Assembly: GCA_021786815.1 (NCBI GenBank)
Contig: JAJYMR010000134.1
Location: forward strand, 1 to 15,059
Length of the DNA: 15,059 nucleotides
From: Deltaproteobacteria bacterium
Lineage (GTDB): Bacteria > Desulfobacterota > Binatia > Binatales > Binataceae
Reading direction: 5' to 3'
This document shows positions 13,236-15,059 of this stretch, one piece after another (position 1 is the stretch's first letter; every line of letters starts with the position of its first letter). The position numbers were made by a program, and so were the translations under genes. The notes below the pieces were generated by a model. The model did no database searches. It had not been told where the DNA came from and was given only the letters and a program-made list of their open reading frames with translations.

Positions 13236-14944
13236 CCGCGCGCCAGCATCACGCTTCGGATAAAGCGCGGGTCGGGCGTCTCGGCCGGGTCGAGTTGCCC
13301 GAACTCGTCTTCCAGGACGTTCAGACACGAATTGACGAAGTTTGCGCTGCGCGCGCGCGTTCGCTCGTCGAGCCGCTCGGCGAGCGCCGCCTCGACAGCC
13401 GAGCGGAACTCCGGGCGAATCTCCGCGGGATGACGCTCCTCGGTCATGACCGCGCGCCTGAGTTCCGCAAGCCTGCTCGCTTCGAGCGGCTGCGGGCGTA
13501 TGCGCCCGTCGATTGCCATCCGCGCGAAGGCCGTGAGCAGGATTTGGCTCAGCCGCACTTCGGTCCCCGCAACCATCGCACGAAACGCCTGTGACGAGAT
13601 GTCCAGCCCGGCAAACACGCGCAACAGTTCGCCCATCGCCTCGATCTCGTCGAGGATCGCGTAGCAAAGATGCAGGTCGCGCATCGCGGCGAAATCCCGC
13701 ATCACGAGCGACCCCGAGCCGTCGAGACCCGCGTAGAAACGCGGCTGGCGCTGGAGCATTCCGGCGAGCGCCTCGCGATAGGGCGAGTCGAGGTAGGCGA
13801 TCTCTCGCGTGCGCTTCGGGTCGAGCCCGAGCCGTTCGACAGTCATCTCGGCGCGCTTTCTGAGGTCGATCGTCAGGCTCACGCCGAGACGGAACAGGAG
13901 CTTGAGATGCGTGTCCTTGAGATGCTCGATCGCGTTCGAAAGGTCGCCGGCCGCAAGATACTCCAGGCCGAGGTTCAGATAATCGTGCGTCGTGCCGATC
14001 GCCGTCCTGACCGCCTCGGGGTTGCCGAAATCGATTCGCCGCGCGACCAGCACCTCGTTGGCCACCAGCGCCATCTCGGTGCGCAACTGGCGCTGGCTCT
14101 CGGAGGCGAATCCCGCCGTGAGCGCCGCGTTGAACAGGGAATTGCCGCCTGGGGTGGCGAGCGCCATGTCGGGCGCGATCGTCTCGCCGTCGTCGAAAAG
14201 CCCAGCGCGGCTGGGTTTCTCGTATCCGCGGCGAATCTCCTCGAACCTGGCCGGCTCGATGTACGCGAAGACGTTTTGCGCTTCGAAGTATTCCGGAAAC
14301 CCGCGGTCCTGAAGCCGGGCGCGGCGCAACTGGTAGGCTTCCTCCTCCAGTTCGGCCTGCACGCCCCAGTAACACTCCTCCATCAGGGCCGTGAAGTACG
14401 TGTAATCGCGCTCGAACGCCTCTTCGAGGAAGTCGTTGATCGGCTGGGTTATCGCGTCGTAGCGGATGAACTCGATCAGGTAGTGCTCGTCGAACTGAAC
14501 GTATCGGTTCGAGGGCGCGTCGTCCGCCGCCGAAGGATCGTCAACCCGATGGACCGTGATGTACTCGCGCATCAGCAGCGAAACCATCTCCACGTCCAGT
14601 TCCATCAAGCCGTCGGCCAGCCGCTTGCGTCCCGCTTCGCTGAGCGCCTCGATCCATTCGCGCATCCGGTTCAGATTCGGCCGGTCCTTTTCCCAGCAAT
14701 CGAGATCGACGAGCGACTTGACCTGCTCGGGAAGGGCAAGGCTCAGCAGATCGCCCGCGTCGGCGGCGCCAATTTCCTTGAGCGTGTAGAAAAGCGTCTC
14801 GGGCGTGAAGGATTGGACCAGGCGTTCGGCTTCAGGCGCCGAAAGAATCAGGTCACGCTTCTGCCGGGCCGGAAGTCAATACAGGAACTCCAGCTTTTCC
14901 TTGAAAGGCAGATTGAGAAATTCCGTTTCGCGGCTGGAACGCAT
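13232..14944 (-). CDS. DUF6178 family protein interrupted by one in-frame TGA (possible pseudogene or recoded)
   Basis: From ATG at 14942-14944 the frame reads MRSSRETEFLNLPFKEKLEFLY, hits TGA at 14876-14878, and then continues without another stop to TAG at 13232: LPARQKRDLILSAPEAERLV, then FYTLKEIGAADAGDLLSLAL, PEQVKSLVDLDCWEKD and 477 further residues. The first uninterrupted ATG is at 14663-14665, giving a 477-residue product. The segment between the TGA and that ATG has no ATG, GTG or TTG, yet it matches the opening of DUF6178 proteins as I remember them (LPxxxKLxLIL, LYxxIKExGxxDAxxLLxLAxPEQ, LDLxxWxKD). The gene was therefore built as about 570 codons. The protein is predicted soluble, rich in acidic and leucine residues and mostly helical, with no catalytic motif and no known function. 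The family is, to my knowledge, mainly deltaproteobacterial. The internal ATG has no ribosome binding site, and ATG 14944 has none either. Confidence 0.68.
14876..14878 (-). other. In-frame TGA codon within the DUF6178 reading frame
   Basis: On the minus strand this codon follows TAT (Tyr22) and precedes CTT (Leu24). The flanking frame is open from an upstream TAA at 14963-14965 to the TAG at 13232 except for this codon. A single base change from TGG, CGA, GGA, TCA or TGC would account for it. Eight genes in the window end in TGA, so general TGA reassignment is excluded. Confidence 0.85.
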
Positions 14945-14976
14945 GTGACACAGCGCACCGGTTTATCCCTTGCGGA

Positions 14977-15006
14977 AAGATACCGTTTCGCACCCGGCTC
15001 AATCAA
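14977..15006 (-). promoter_or_regulatory. Candidate sigma-70 promoter for the DUF6178 gene
   Basis: On the minus strand TTGATT (plus 15001-15006) and TATCTT (plus 14977-14982) are separated by 18 bases, each with four of six matches. A start near 14970 would leave a leader of about 26 bases before ATG 14944. The spacing is good and the boxes are moderate. Confidence 0.35.
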
Positions 15007-15059
15007 TCGGGGTTCGCCTCGGACCATGAAAGATCGATTAACAGCGCGCGCGCTTTCGC

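Noticed and set aside
12954..14375. A 473-codon minus-strand frame overlapping DUF6178 and the BFN-PDZ gene
   Set aside because: It is an out-of-frame, arginine- and glycine-rich translation spanning two well-supported genes.
14923..14991. Two copies of CCGTTTCGC 60 bases apart near the DUF6178 start
   Set aside because: A nine-base direct repeat in GC-rich DNA is expected by chance. One copy is inside the coding lead-in and there is no third copy or symmetry.
15026..15059. ATG at 15026 on the plus strand beginning MKDRLTARALS, a possible divergent gene running off the window
   Set aside because: Only 11 codons are visible and there is no clear ribosome binding site, so it cannot be supported.
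1..15059. Search for insertion sequences, phage genes, toxin-antitoxin pairs, CRISPR arrays or defence genes
   Set aside because: Nearly all the window is covered by recognisable metabolic, envelope, repair and ribosome-modification genes. No transposase, integrase, repeat array or nuclease-based defence cassette was seen.

Overview
The window is a GC-rich (roughly 60-65% by eye) stretch of an ordinary bacterial chromosome. I see no insertion sequences, phage genes, CRISPR arrays, tRNAs or rRNAs. An ErfK/YbiS-type L,D-transpeptidase and two lipobox proteins point to a Gram-negative envelope. A DUF6178-type protein, a secreted bifunctional-nuclease/PDZ protein and an acyl-CoA dehydrogenase fit an uncultured lineage of the former Deltaproteobacteria or Binatota kind. 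That placement is inference from gene content and cannot be proven from the sequence. Every start and stop I checked fits genetic code 11.

Layout. (1) 1-371: the 3' part of a small membrane protein with lower GC than its neighbours. (2) 479-1827, plus strand: a tight three-gene operon of a three-cysteine ferredoxin, a METTL7-like methyltransferase and an ArsN2-like acetyltransferase. (3) 1846-3291, minus strand: a DDAH/amidinotransferase-fold enzyme and, separated from it by a terminator-like hairpin, a small antibiotic-biosynthesis-monooxygenase (ABM) protein. (4) 3533-4675, plus strand: a complete acyl-CoA dehydrogenase. (5) 4665-8064, minus strand, read from right to left: an ArnB-like DegT aminotransferase, UDP-glucuronate decarboxylase, a short-chain dehydrogenase and a small lipoprotein. 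A sigma-70-like promoter lies ahead of the first gene. (6) 8356-11651, minus strand: UvrD/PcrA helicase followed by a LysM-L,D-transpeptidase. (7) 11767-13235, plus strand: RlmE and a lipoprotein combining a bifunctional-nuclease domain with a PDZ domain. (8) 13232-14944, minus strand: a DUF6178 gene whose reading frame is split by one in-frame TGA.

How the genes may work together. The minus-strand sugar block looks like nucleotide-sugar supply for surface polysaccharide or lipid A. UDP-glucuronate is decarboxylated, and a 4-keto pentose or another keto-sugar could be transaminated by the ArnB-like enzyme. The transpeptidase and the two lipoproteins are also envelope functions. UvrD and RlmE are housekeeping genes. 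The ferredoxin-methyltransferase-acetyltransferase operon looks like a small redox/detoxification module of unknown substrate.

The most unusual signal is in the DUF6178 gene. The family-like N-terminus is fully readable in the same frame on both sides of a single TGA at 14876-14878. Upstream lies a short ATG-initiated lead-in, and downstream 547 codons are open. This is a nonsense mutation, a sequence error, or a recoding or readthrough event. I could not see a convincing selenocysteine insertion element.
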